DNA of 62,055 nucleotides, from NCBI GenBank assembly GCA_964643965.1, contig CAZXVH010000018.1:1-62055 (forward strand), given 5' to 3'. Of the stretch, positions 14,593 through 23,604 are shown in pieces (positions within the stretch are counted from its first letter, which is position 1; every line of letters starts with the position of its first letter). Below the pieces are notes generated by a model. The model did not search any database and was not told the DNA's origin. It saw only the letters and a program-made list of their open reading frames with translations. The position numbers were made by a program, and so were the translations under genes. The stretch is from GCA-2746795 sp964643965. Its GTDB lineage: Bacteria; Chloroflexota; Anaerolineae; Promineifilales; Promineifilaceae.

Positions 14593-16312
14593 CAATTAAG
14601 GCGAGAGCGGTGGTGGGGGCGTTTATGAGGGTGGTTGTGGCTTCGTTAGTCAACAGGCAGAAGGTTTCGCCGGTGGGGGTGGCCCAGCAGGTGGTATTTA
14701 GCGGGCTGTCTTCCAGGATGACGGCGTTGGAGAAACGGCCGTTTAGCCATACCTCATAAGCCGCTGCAAATTCTAAAGTATCCTGGTCTGTGAGCCAGTT
14801 GATCGTAAAAACGAGCAGGGGTGGGCCGCCTTCTGTTTGTTGGTAAATGGCATAGCGATCTCCGCGCCAACCGGTAACGGCCGTTTCTACCCCTTCACCC
14901 GCGCCCCCATTTTGTAAATATTGCCTCAGCATAAATTCACCCAACACATTTTCTTCTACCAACGTCCAGTCGTCGCCCAGAGCCTCTGTGAGATCTGGCA
15001 GCGTTATCACTGGCATTACTACGCCAGCCTGGTACTGTTCCGGGTGGAGGATGTGGGCGGTGGTTTGGGGAGGGTTTTCCCAGGCGTTTAAAACGGCCGT
15101 TGGCCCATCTGTTTCCGCCAAAAACGTCACAAAAGCCGGGCCAAAAGCAGCGCCCAAATTGAGTTGACTGTTCAAAGCGTCATCCCTAACCAGACTGTCT
15201 GCCGGCGTCAAGGTTTCGCTGAGGAGCGGCTGTCGCTCGGCCGGCGCCCGGCGGATGTATTCCGTCAGCGCCCAACTTTCGTGGCCGGCGGCCAGGGCGC
15301 ATAAGGCGGCGCGGGCGTCGTCGTGGGGGGCGTTGGCCAGACGCTGGCTGAGTTGAAAGCGGGATTCTTGCCATTGGCGGGTGAGCGTTTGCACGGCGGC
15401 CAATTCTTGGGCGGGTGATTCAATCATTTCTGTCGCCGTCAGGAAAGAAGATGGCTGTATGACCCCCGGATCGCAATACATTCCCCAGGCTGTGTCTGGC
15501 GGGCTGTCCGTTTGAAAGTTGAAGGCTTGTAAAATAAGCGGGGTGATGGCCTCTGTTTCATTGAGGGGGGCGGCCTGGGCTGCATTGGCAGTAACGGCCG
15601 TTTCCGGCTGCGGCGGCCCGATGATCCTGGCCACTTCGTCGGCGATCTGTTGTTGGCTGCGAACATCTGTCACCGTAATGGTGACGCTGATTGCCTGGCT
15701 GGAGATGTTGTGGCTGTTGATGGCTGTGACCACAGCGGTATAGCTGCCCGCTTCAGATAGCGGCCACGATTCCTCAATGAGGATGCTGGTCTCGCCATTT
15801 GCCGGGATTTCCAGGGGGGGATTGCCGCTAAATACCAGGCTGACGCTGGTTAAGCCAGTGACATCAATGGCGGAAACAACCAGGTCTGTGCCGTCAGCCA
15901 GGAACACCACTTCGGCTTCTGCCGGTTTTAATATTTGCACAAGGGGCACACTTTCGGCCAGCGTGATGAGATTTTGGTCGATAACGGCCGTTTGCGTAGC
16001 CACCCTGGTTTCTAAAAGCTGAATCGTTTGTTGGTCCGCGACGGCCTCTTGCGCCAGTAAATCCTGGTTAAAAACGGCCGTTGCCATTTCGCTTAACAGT
16101 GTCGCCCGGGTGGCGCTAATCTGATTGGCTTCATCCTGGATTCGCCCCGCCTCCTTCTCCAGCGCCGTCACTCGGGTAGCGCGAGATGCAGCCAGCGCCG
16201 CTTGCTGCCTGGCGGTGTCATAGTCACGAAACAGGAACCAGAACAGGGCGCCCAGCACCAGCAGCAGCATAATCAGTACAAGAATAAGGGCAGCGTGTGA
16301 AGAACTTTTCAT
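14573..16312 (-). CDS. Membrane-anchored coiled-coil protein with Ig-like domain, function unknown
   Basis: A protein of 579 residues. After a short basic start it has one transmembrane segment (ALILVLIMLLLVLGALFWFLF, about residues 8-28), then an Ala/Gln-rich coiled coil to about residue 115. A beta-sandwich, Ig-like stretch follows (LVVSAIDVTGLTSVSLVFSG, then SYTAVVTAINSHNISSQAISVTITV). The C-terminal half is extracellular by prediction and not recognised. Chloroflexota often anchor Ig-like proteins this way. ATG at 16312 fits the signal anchor better than TTG at 16348. Its stop codon falls inside the 55-bp duplicate. Confidence 0.72.
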   Translation of the reverse strand: MKSSSHAALILVLIMLLLVLGALFWFLFRDYDTARQQAALAASRATRVTALEKEAGRIQDEANQISATRATLLSEMATAVFNQDLLAQEAVADQQTIQLLETRVATQTAVIDQNLITLAESVPLVQILKPAEAEVVFLADGTDLVVSAIDVTGLTSVSLVFSGNPPLEIPANGETSILIEESWPLSEAGSYTAVVTAINSHNISSQAISVTITVTDVRSQQQIADEVARIIGPPQPETAVTANAAQAAPLNETEAITPLILQAFNFQTDSPPDTAWGMYCDPGVIQPSSFLTATEMIESPAQELAAVQTLTRQWQESRFQLSQRLANAPHDDARAALCALAAGHESWALTEYIRRAPAERQPLLSETLTPADSLVRDDALNSQLNLGAAFGPAFVTFLAETDGPTAVLNAWENPPQTTAHILHPEQYQAGVVMPVITLPDLTEALGDDWTLVEENVLGEFMLRQYLQNGGAGEGVETAVTGWRGDRYAIYQQTEGGPPLLVFTINWLTDQDTLEFAAAYEVWLNGRFSNAVILEDSPLNTTCWATPTGETFCLLTNEATTTLINAPTTALALIAVNSLQ

Positions 16313-16532
16313 AGTTAGAATGCTACCCGAGGATAGATAGTGGGTCAAGAACGTGGGGCAGTTGTTTGCTTCATCTCATTCTCTCTCTCAAATTTGGTTG
16401 TGATAGCTTTTGGCAGCAAACCATCGTTATAAAAGCATATCCAACTAAGGTTGAACTTGTTTCTAATAGCTGTTGATACAAATTGGCTCCCGCAGATTGT
16501 TTGCTGCGGGAGTTGTATGAAAGGAGAAAGAT

Positions 16533-17819
16533 GTGACAAACAAATCATCCAGACTACCAGAATTTTACAAAAAATCAGTACCGGAACGGGTCAATATTGT
16601 GGCTGACTGGGCCAACCTCTCCTCAAAGGAAGCCGCTATTTTAGCCGGGCAAGGCTTGCAGACACAGCAGGCTGATCTCATGATCGAAAATGTGGTGGGA
16701 ACCTATGCCCTGCCCCTGGGTATTGCCGCCAATTTTCAAATAAACGGCCGTGACTACCTCATCCCCATGGCCGTCGAAGAACCCAGTGTGGTGGCCGCTA
16801 TCAGCCACGCCGCCAAATTGATCCGGGCCGGCGGTGGTTTTACCGCCAGCGCCAGCGATCCCGTCATGATCGGCCAGATTCAAGTGCTGGATATAGAAGA
16901 TATGGATGGGGCGATAGCCGCCCTGGAAGCGCATAAAGATGAATTAATGGCCCTGGCGAACAGCAGCGACGCCTTGATGATTCGTTTGGGTGGCGGCGCA
17001 CGAGATATTCACCTGCGCCCCTTTGCCGACTCGCCGGTTGGCCCCATGCTCATCGTCCACCTGCTCTATGACACCCGTGACGCTATGGGCGCCAATTCGG
17101 TTAACACGGCCGTGGAACTTATGGCTCCCCGCGTGGCCGAACTGACCGGCGGGCGCACCTTGCTGCGCATCCTCTCCAATCTGGCTGATCAGCGCACGGC
17201 AACGGCCAGCGGCGTCATCCCGGCGGTGGCCTTGGCCAAGCATGGCATTGATGGCGATGAAGCGGCGCAGCGCATTGCTGAGGCGAACGCCTTTGCCGTA
17301 GTGGATCCCTACCGGGCGGCCACGCATAATAAGGGCATTATGAACGGCATTGACGCGGTGGTAGTGGCGACAGGCAATGATTGGCGAGCTATTGAGGCGG
17401 GGGCACATGCTTATGCGGCAAGAAACGGCCGTTATACCGCCCTCACCGATTGGCATGTCAACGAAAACGGGGATTTGTACGGTGAAATTACCTTGCCCAT
17501 GGCCATTGGTACAGTTGGCGGGGCCACCAAAGTGCATCCCACCGCCCAAGTTGCCATGAAAATATTAAACGTTGGCTCCGCCCAGGAATTAGCGCAACTG
17601 TTAGCCTGTGTCGGTCTGGCTCAAAATTTGGCAGCCCTTAAAGCGTTGGCAACGGTCGGCATTCAGCATGGCCACATGCGCTTACACGCCCGCCAGGTGG
17701 CTACGGCCGCCGGCGCTACCCCGGAACAAGTCCCGGCCATCACCCAACAAATGATCGCAGAAAAGAAAATCAACGTCGTTTACGCCCAGGAAATTGTGGC
17801 GAAGATGAACGGTAAATAG
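16533..17819 (+). CDS. mvaA: Hydroxymethylglutaryl-CoA reductase, class II (degradative-type)
   Basis: A 428-residue HMG-CoA reductase. IENVVGTYALPLGIAANFQI near residue 53 holds the catalytic glutamate. DAMGANSVNTAVELMAPRV is the central signature, MAIGTVGGATKVHP follows, and the catalytic histidine is in QHGHMRLHARQVA near the C-terminus. Class II enzymes can run in either direction. With HMG-CoA synthase, thiolase and a DUF35 protein downstream, a role in mevalonate synthesis for isoprenoids is likely. The start is GTG behind AAAGGAG. Its stop is followed at once by a heptad array. Confidence 0.94.
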   Translation: MTNKSSRLPEFYKKSVPERVNIVADWANLSSKEAAILAGQGLQTQQADLMIENVVGTYALPLGIAANFQINGRDYLIPMAVEEPSVVAAISHAAKLIRAGGGFTASASDPVMIGQIQVLDIEDMDGAIAALEAHKDELMALANSSDALMIRLGGGARDIHLRPFADSPVGPMLIVHLLYDTRDAMGANSVNTAVELMAPRVAELTGGRTLLRILSNLADQRTATASGVIPAVALAKHGIDGDEAAQRIAEANAFAVVDPYRAATHNKGIMNGIDAVVVATGNDWRAIEAGAHAYAARNGRYTALTDWHVNENGDLYGEITLPMAIGTVGGATKVHPTAQVAMKILNVGSAQELAQLLACVGLAQNLAALKALATVGIQHGHMRLHARQVATAAGATPEQVPAITQQMIAEKKINVVYAQEIVAKMNGK

Positions 17820-17895
17820 TAGGCAGTGGACAGTGGACAGTGAACAGTGGACAGTGACCTGACCACTGTCCATTAAAACACCTGACCACTGAAAC
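17820..17895. repeat. Heptad array with inverted arm (CAGTGGA type)
   Basis: Units CAGTGGA, CAGTGGA, CAGTGAA, CAGTGGA and CAGTGAC start right after the mvaA stop. A right arm (17864-17872) pairs with 17848-17856 as a 9-bp stem. It lies between two genes of one apparent operon. Confidence 0.75.
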
Positions 17896-17911
17896 GCCGA
17901 AAAGAGGAAAG

Positions 17912-18985
17912 ATGAACGAATATAAACCAGCAGATGGCTTAATGAAACCAGACCGGCCGGTGGGCATTGTGGGTTATGGGGCGTATGTGCCTCGTTACCG
18001 CATAAAAGGCGAGGAAATTTCGCGCATGTGGACGGGGGGCACGGGCGGTTCGCCTGTCAAAGAAAAAGCTGTAAACGGTCTGGACGAAGATGTGGCTACC
18101 ATGTCGATTGAAGCGGCGCGAAACACCATGCTCCGTGCCCAAATAAATCCTCAAGAAATTCGCGCCGTGTGGGTGGGCAGCGAAAGTCACCCCTACGCCG
18201 TCAAGCCCACCAGTACCATCGTGGCCGAGGCCATTGGCGCCGTGCCCAATACGCAGGCCGCCGACTGGGAATTTGCCTGTAAAGCGGGCACGGAGGCCAT
18301 GCAGGCCGCCATTGCCTTTGTGGGGTCTGGCATGGCCCGTTACGCCTTGAGCATTGGCATGGACACGGCGCAGGGTCGGCCGGGGGATGCTCTGGAGTAT
18401 ACGGCGGCGGCTGGCGGCGCGGCCGTTCTCATTGGACCGGCGGCTGAAGCGCTGGCGCTGATTGAAGGCTCCTACTCCTTCGTCACCGATACGCCCGATT
18501 TTTGGCGGCGTGCCCATGCCGACTATCCGTCGCATGGCGACCGCTTTACCGGAGAGCCAGCCTATTTCAAACATGTGATGGGCGCTGCTGAAGCGCTCAT
18601 GGAAGCCATTGGCCGCTCAGCTTCTGATTATCAATGGGCAGTTTTCCACCAACCTAATGCCAAGTTTCCGGAACGAGCGGCCAAAGCGCTTGGATTTTCT
18701 ATGGACCAAATTGCGCCCGGTTTACTCAGTCCCCGTATTGGTAACACCTATTCAGGTTCTACCATGATTGGCTTGACGGCGATTCTCGATATAGCCGAAC
18801 CAGGCGACCGCATTCTCATGGTCAGCTATGGTTCCGGGGCCGGTTCTGACGCCTTTAACTTGCAGGTCACGGAAAAATTGCCAGAAGTGCGTGAACGCGC
18901 TATTTCTACGGAAGGATATATCGCCCGGCGCACGGAAATTGATTACGCCACCTATTCCCGCTACCGGGATAAGCTGAAATTATAG
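17912..18985 (+). CDS. Hydroxymethylglutaryl-CoA synthase, archaeal type
   Basis: A 357-residue HMG-CoA synthase, condensing acetoacetyl-CoA with acetyl-CoA. The nucleophile is Cys123 in FACKAGTEAMQAA, the catalytic histidine lies in VFHQPNAKFP, and SPRIGNTYSGSTMIGL is the C-terminal signature. It is shorter than the eukaryotic and Gram-positive enzymes and matches the archaeal group, which forms a complex with thiolase and a DUF35 protein. GAGGAAAG precedes the ATG. The thiolase gene follows after 15 bases. Confidence 0.92.
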   Translation: MNEYKPADGLMKPDRPVGIVGYGAYVPRYRIKGEEISRMWTGGTGGSPVKEKAVNGLDEDVATMSIEAARNTMLRAQINPQEIRAVWVGSESHPYAVKPTSTIVAEAIGAVPNTQAADWEFACKAGTEAMQAAIAFVGSGMARYALSIGMDTAQGRPGDALEYTAAAGGAAVLIGPAAEALALIEGSYSFVTDTPDFWRRAHADYPSHGDRFTGEPAYFKHVMGAAEALMEAIGRSASDYQWAVFHQPNAKFPERAAKALGFSMDQIAPGLLSPRIGNTYSGSTMIGLTAILDIAEPGDRILMVSYGSGAGSDAFNLQVTEKLPEVRERAISTEGYIARRTEIDYATYSRYRDKLKL

Positions 18986-19000
18986 AAAGGAACTTGAGCG

Positions 19001-20155
19001 ATGGATGTTTCAATTATCGGGATAGGTCAAACGGAAGTGAAGGAGATGTGGGAAACATCTATCCGTCATCTGGCATGGTATGCCATTGAAGCGGCTTTGG
19101 ATGACGCCCATATCAGTAAAGTAAATGCCTTGTTTGTGGGCAATATGTTGGCGGGCGAATTGAGCCAGCAAAATCATCTGGCGGCGCTGGTGGCCGACTT
19201 TGCCGGCATGCGCGGCATTGAAGCGGTGACGGTGGAAGCGGCCGGCGCTTCCGGCGGCGCGGCGCTGCGCCAGGCGGTGCTGGCCGTAAAAAGCGGCCTG
19301 GTAGAAACGGCGTTGGCCGTTGGCGTAGAAAAAATGACCGATGAGACTGGCCCCTTTGTCACTCGGGCGCTGGCCACGGCATTGGACACGGATTATGAGG
19401 CGATGCAGGGCTTGACCATGGCTGGCATGGGGGCGCTGTTGATGCGTCGTTATATGTATGTTTATGGCGTGGAACTGGCGGACTTTGCTGGCTTTAGCGT
19501 CAATGCTCACGCCAATGGCGCGGATAACCCGTTGGCGATGTTCCGTAACCGCTTAAAGCCGGAGCGCTTTACGGCCGCGCCGCTGGTAGCTGATCCGGTG
19601 AGCCTGTTTGATATTGCGCCTGGTGGTGATGGCGCGGCGGCCGTGATTGTGACGAGCCGGGAGCGAGCTATGGATATGGTTCCGCAACCGGTGGAGATCA
19701 GCGGTTCAGCTGTGGCTACGGATTTCTTCTCGTTTTCTAACCGGCAGGATATTTTGTGGCTGCGGGCAGCAGAATTGAGCGCCCAAAGAGCAATGGCGCA
19801 GGCCGGCGTGTCGCACGCCGATATTGATCTCTTTGAACTGCATGATTCGTTTACAGTGATGGCGGCTCTTTCTTTAGAAGCGTCCGGTTTTGCGGCCAAA
19901 GGCATGGGTTGGCAGCTGGCGCGAGAAGAGGAAATTGGACGAAACGGCCGTTTACCCATCAGTACCTTTGGCGGTTTAAAGGCACGCGGCAATCCAGTGG
20001 GGGCCACCGGCCTGTACCAGATCGTGGAAGTGGCGCGTCAACTGCGCGGTCAGGCCGGCGACTGCCAGGTGGCAAACGCCAAAATTGGCATGGCTCAAAA
20101 TCTAGGCGGCAGTGGGGCAACGGCCGTTACCCATGTTTTGCGCGTCATCGACTAG
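19001..20155 (+). CDS. Thiolase-family protein (archaeal ACAT-like) lacking the usual Cys and His
   Basis: A 384-residue thiolase fold of the SCP2/archaeal acetoacetyl-CoA thiolase group. The region normally reading EAACASGG reads EAAGASGG here (Gly82 where the nucleophile cysteine is expected). The usual GHPVGATG reads GNPVGATG (Asn331 instead of His). ELHDSFT and the C-terminal NLGGSGATAV are conserved. It sits between HMG-CoA synthase and the DUF35 gene, as in the archaeal thiolase/HMGCS complex. Either the catalysis differs or the protein is a scaffold partner; alignment is needed to decide. Confidence 0.85.
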   Translation: MDVSIIGIGQTEVKEMWETSIRHLAWYAIEAALDDAHISKVNALFVGNMLAGELSQQNHLAALVADFAGMRGIEAVTVEAAGASGGAALRQAVLAVKSGLVETALAVGVEKMTDETGPFVTRALATALDTDYEAMQGLTMAGMGALLMRRYMYVYGVELADFAGFSVNAHANGADNPLAMFRNRLKPERFTAAPLVADPVSLFDIAPGGDGAAAVIVTSRERAMDMVPQPVEISGSAVATDFFSFSNRQDILWLRAAELSAQRAMAQAGVSHADIDLFELHDSFTVMAALSLEASGFAAKGMGWQLAREEEIGRNGRLPISTFGGLKARGNPVGATGLYQIVEVARQLRGQAGDCQVANAKIGMAQNLGGSGATAVTHVLRVID

Positions 20156-20159
20156 TGCG

Positions 20160-20180
20160 CAATATATGAACAATATATTG
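20160..20180. promoter_or_regulatory. AT-rich inverted repeat after the thiolase gene
   Basis: CAATATAT (20160-20167) and ATATATTG (20173-20180) flank 5 bases. It stands alone in the 185-base spacer before the DUF35 gene and could be an operator or a weak hairpin. I see no convincing promoter in this spacer. Confidence 0.35.
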
Positions 20181-20340
20181 ATAAAACGCTCTTTTGCCCT
20201 CGCTGATAGCTTTTGACAGGCTGTTTTCGGCACATTGGCAGAGAATGAAAGAAAAGCTGTGCATAATACATTTGTGATTCCCCCAATTTTGTGGGGATGG
20301 TTTTGTCAGGCTTACCTGGCAAATAGCTGGAGGACTTAAT

Positions 20341-20751
20341 ATGGAAGTATCACGCCATTGGCGATTACAAGCACAACGATATCAATTAGTAGGGGAAACC
20401 TGCGACTCTTGTGGCGTCAAATTATTTCCGCCGCGAGATATTTGTTTAGAATGTGAAGCGCCCGCTCAGGAACTTTATACCTTTACCGGGCTGGGTGAAG
20501 TTTTCTCTTACACCACCATTTATGACGCCCCGGCCGGCTTTGAACATAATGCCCCCTACCAGGTGGCTTTAATTAAACTGGAAGAAGGTCCGCTTATCAC
20601 CGCCCAGTTGACCGACCTGGACTTTAATGAGACCTATATCGGTATGCCGGTGGAAATGGTAACGCGCAAACTGCGCACCGATGGCGAAGAAGGTATGATC
20701 GTCTACGGTTACAAGTTCCGGCCCATTTGTGCGGAGCCAGTTTTGAACTAA
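20341..20751 (+). CDS. DUF35 zinc-ribbon OB-fold protein (thiolase/HMGCS bridging subunit)
   Basis: A protein of 136 residues. Residues 21-38 form a rubredoxin-like zinc ribbon (CDSCGVKLFPPRDICLEC), followed by an OB fold (GLGEVFSYTTIYDAPAGFE, YQVALIKLEEGPLITAQL). In methanogens a DUF35 protein holds acetoacetyl-CoA thiolase and HMG-CoA synthase together and shares the CoA-binding site, so gene order supports that role here. GCTGGAGG precedes the ATG. Confidence 0.9.
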   Translation: MEVSRHWRLQAQRYQLVGETCDSCGVKLFPPRDICLECEAPAQELYTFTGLGEVFSYTTIYDAPAGFEHNAPYQVALIKLEEGPLITAQLTDLDFNETYIGMPVEMVTRKLRTDGEEGMIVYGYKFRPICAEPVLN

Positions 20752-20770
20752 TTGGTTATTTATCTTCTGT

Positions 20771-20830
20771 ATCGCGGGGATTACCGCCACTCTATTTCAA
20801 GCGACGGTAATCCCCGCGATTTATTATTTC
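20771..20830 (+). terminator. Strong terminator after the mevalonate cluster
   Basis: Perfect 16-bp arms (20771-20786 with 20805-20820) enclose an 18-base loop and are followed by TTATTATTTCTC. It closes the plus-strand mevalonate set. Confidence 0.75.
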
Positions 20831-20911
20831 TCTATTGCATCCCTCTTTGTTATAAACCCCTTTTTTTGCTAACTCAATATCTGCTCTCAGCCATAAGGAG
20901 TTTGCTTTGCC

Positions 20912-21127
20912 ATGGAGCGAAAAGTAATCGGATTTCACAAAGACGAAAATGGGGATTGGGCGGCGGATTTGGAATGCGGCCACCGGCAGCATGTGCGCCA
21001 TAACCCGCCGTTTGAAACCAGATGGTGGGTGACGCATGAAGCCGGCCGCCAGAGCCGGTTGGGGCAGATTTTGAACTGTTTACACTGTGATGAGCTTGAA
21101 GCCTCAGATGGTGGAGACGGTTCGTAA
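20912..21127 (+). CDS. DUF3565 small protein
   Basis: A 71-residue protein matching the DUF3565 pattern: VIGFHKDENGDWAADLECGHRQHVRHNPPFETRWWV and a C-terminal CLHCD. The histidines and cysteines (CGH, HVRH, CLHC) suggest a small metal-binding fold. The role is unknown. It starts ATG and converges on dhaM. Confidence 0.85.
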   Translation: MERKVIGFHKDENGDWAADLECGHRQHVRHNPPFETRWWVTHEAGRQSRLGQILNCLHCDELEASDGGDGS

Positions 21128-21129
21128 CT

Positions 21130-23604
21130 TTATTGCTTCTGCAAAAATTCCTCTACTGCTTCTGGCGAAGAGAGCGTCAAGGCAGTGTTGGCGATCTCTT
21201 TGGCTTTGGTGAAGGTAAGTTCCCGGATGCGTTCTTTCACGGCCGGAATAGCCGGAGCGCTCATACTCAGTTCGTCCAGTCCCAAACCCACCAGCAGCGG
21301 CGTGGCTAGAGGATTGCCAGCCAACTCCCCACACATGCCCACCCAGATATCAGCTTGATGGGCGGTTTCTACCACCTGATGCACCAGGCGCAGCACGGCC
21401 GGCTGTAAGGCGTTGACCAGTGCGGCCACTTTGGCATTGCCTCGGTCGGCGGCCATGACGTACTGGGTCAGATCGTTGGTGCCAATGGAAAAGAAATCTG
21501 CTTCGGCTGCCAGTTGATCGGCGATAACGACGGCCGAGGGCACTTCTATCATGATGCCTATTTCCATTTTTTTGTCGTAAGGCAGTTTTTCTTTCTTTAA
21601 TTCCTGCATGGCCTTTTTTACCAACGCTTTTGCTGCCGTCAATTCTGAAAGAACGCCAATCATGGGGAACATCATTTTTACATTGTGTTCGTGCCCGGCT
21701 CGTAAGATGGCTCTGATTTGGGGCATGAAAATTTCAGGATGATCCAGGCAAAAACGAATGCCGCGCCAGCCCAGGAACGGGTTTTCTTCATAGCTCTGCT
21801 CCAGGTAGGGCAGGGGTTTGTCTCCGCCCACATCCAGGGTGCGAATGATGATGGGTTTGCTGCCTGAGCGTTCGGCGGCTAGGCGGTAGGCGTCAAATTG
21901 CTCTGCTTCTGTAGGGGCGGTTTCCCGGCCTAAAAATAGGAATTCAGTGCGGAACAGGCCCACGCCTTCTGCCCCGTAGGCCAGGGCCAGGGCCATATCC
22001 TGCGGGCCGCCAATGTTGGCCGCCACCTCGATGCGTTTTTTGTCTTTGGTAACGGCCGTTTTCTGAGCCTTCGCCTTGGCGCTTTGTTGTTTTGTCAGCC
22101 AATCAATGCGCTTTTGCGCTAACTCTTCTAAATCGGCGTGGCTGGGGTCTACCCAAATACGGCCGGCGGCGCCGTCTACGCCAATATTTTGTCCATTGGT
22201 GAGCGTCTCTAACTGCGTACCCATGCCCACCACGGCCGGGATGCCCATCGCCCGCGCCAAAATAGCAGAATGGGCGGTGGCGCCGCCTAATTCGGTGCAA
22301 ATCGCCAACACTTTGGCCGGATCCAGGCGGACCGTGTCAGAAGGCGTTAAGTCTCTGGCGATGAGGATAGAGGGCTGCTTTAAATCCAATACCGGCGCTT
22401 CTACCTGCATCAAATGGCCCAATACTCGTTGGCCTACATCTAAAATGTCGGCGGCGCGGGCTTGCATGTAGGTATCTTTTAAACTGCGGAATTGGGTGGC
22501 GGCCTCCTGGATGACGCTGTCCCAGGCCGCTTCTGCATTGATGCTTTTCTGGTAGATACTCTCTTTGGCGGCGTCTAACCAGGAAGGGTCTTTCAGGAAC
22601 AGTTGGTGCGCTTCAAAAATGGCTGCTTCTTGTGCGCCGATCTGACGCACGGCTTGGGTGTGGAGTGTTTGTAATTCACTGATGGCTTGCTGAACGGCCG
22701 CTTCCAACCGCTGCCATTCCCCTGCTTTATTTTTAATGTGCCGGGTCTCTACTACCGGCAAACGGGGGCGATATTGGCAAACGGGGCCAATGGCGACGCC
22801 AGGGGAAGCAGGGATGCCTGTCCAATCACCGGCGGCTGGAGAAACGGCCGTTTCTCCCCCCATTACCTCGTCCTCTTCACCGTCTATGTCACCAAAATTT
22901 TCATTTGCCAACGCTTGAATAGCGGCCAATGCCTGTTTGGCGTCGCTGCCCAAGGCCGTAATGGTAATATTGTCCCCCTGGTGGGCGCCCAGGGTGGCGA
23001 CCTGATTGATGCTTTTGGCGTTGGCTGTTTTTTCACCTAATTTGATTTGCATCTGCGCCTCAAACTGGTTGGCCGTACCCACAAACCGCGCCGCGGGTCT
23101 GGCGTGTAGGCCCAACTTATTGGGTATAATGAGGGTCAACGTTTCGCCGCTGCTCAGGTCTGTTTCCTGTTCAAAGTGGGCGCCGCCCAGCTGCGGGGCA
23201 AGTTGCTGCATCTTGCTGCGCAAAGAGCCCTGCGCCTCGGCCATCACCTGTGCTGGTGTGCCGCCCACAGAAGCCTGTACGGCGGCGGCCATTGTGCCTT
23301 CTACTAGAGGAGCCGAGCACAGATAAACGTTCTTTTGCTGGGCCGGTTTCAGAAACTCAACGGCCGTTTCTGTGCTTAACAAGGCGCTGCCCAAATCCAT
23401 CAACACCACCACGCCAGCCTCTGAATAAACGGACTGAATGGCCTGGAACACTTTCATGGGGTCAGTGCCAATGGGCTGCTCGGCGTCATCAACGCCGCCG
23501 GCAATGGCTATTTGAATGTCCCCTTGTACCATTTGTTGGGCAAGTTCCCGCACCCCGGCGGCCAGGGTAGCGCTGTGTGAAACGATTACTAAGCTAACCA
23601 TCAA
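21130..23604 (-). CDS. dhaM: DhaM phosphotransferase: EIIA-Dha, HPr and complete enzyme I in one chain
   Basis: An 824-residue fusion that would carry phosphate from PEP to the ADP bound in DhaL. Residues 1-135 are the EIIA-Dha domain with His10 (IVSHSAT). Residues 155-245 are HPr with His167 (GLHARPA). From residue 260 a full-length enzyme I follows, with His445 in LGGATAHSAILARAMG, the PEP-binding barrel and GMCGELAGNPLATPLLVGLGLDELSMSA at the end. E. coli DhaM has only a truncated enzyme I, so this version could take phosphate directly from PEP. It overlaps the methyltransferase gene by 4 bases and is the last gene of the glycerol cluster. Confidence 0.93.
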   Translation of the reverse strand: MMVSLVIVSHSATLAAGVRELAQQMVQGDIQIAIAGGVDDAEQPIGTDPMKVFQAIQSVYSEAGVVVLMDLGSALLSTETAVEFLKPAQQKNVYLCSAPLVEGTMAAAVQASVGGTPAQVMAEAQGSLRSKMQQLAPQLGGAHFEQETDLSSGETLTLIIPNKLGLHARPAARFVGTANQFEAQMQIKLGEKTANAKSINQVATLGAHQGDNITITALGSDAKQALAAIQALANENFGDIDGEEDEVMGGETAVSPAAGDWTGIPASPGVAIGPVCQYRPRLPVVETRHIKNKAGEWQRLEAAVQQAISELQTLHTQAVRQIGAQEAAIFEAHQLFLKDPSWLDAAKESIYQKSINAEAAWDSVIQEAATQFRSLKDTYMQARAADILDVGQRVLGHLMQVEAPVLDLKQPSILIARDLTPSDTVRLDPAKVLAICTELGGATAHSAILARAMGIPAVVGMGTQLETLTNGQNIGVDGAAGRIWVDPSHADLEELAQKRIDWLTKQQSAKAKAQKTAVTKDKKRIEVAANIGGPQDMALALAYGAEGVGLFRTEFLFLGRETAPTEAEQFDAYRLAAERSGSKPIIIRTLDVGGDKPLPYLEQSYEENPFLGWRGIRFCLDHPEIFMPQIRAILRAGHEHNVKMMFPMIGVLSELTAAKALVKKAMQELKKEKLPYDKKMEIGIMIEVPSAVVIADQLAAEADFFSIGTNDLTQYVMAADRGNAKVAALVNALQPAVLRLVHQVVETAHQADIWVGMCGELAGNPLATPLLVGLGLDELSMSAPAIPAVKERIRELTFTKAKEIANTALTLSSPEAVEEFLQKQ

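Noticed and set aside
20752..21003. Plus-strand frame across the terminator before the DUF3565 gene
   Set aside because: It reads through the 16-bp hairpin and overlaps the recognised DUF3565 gene in another frame.
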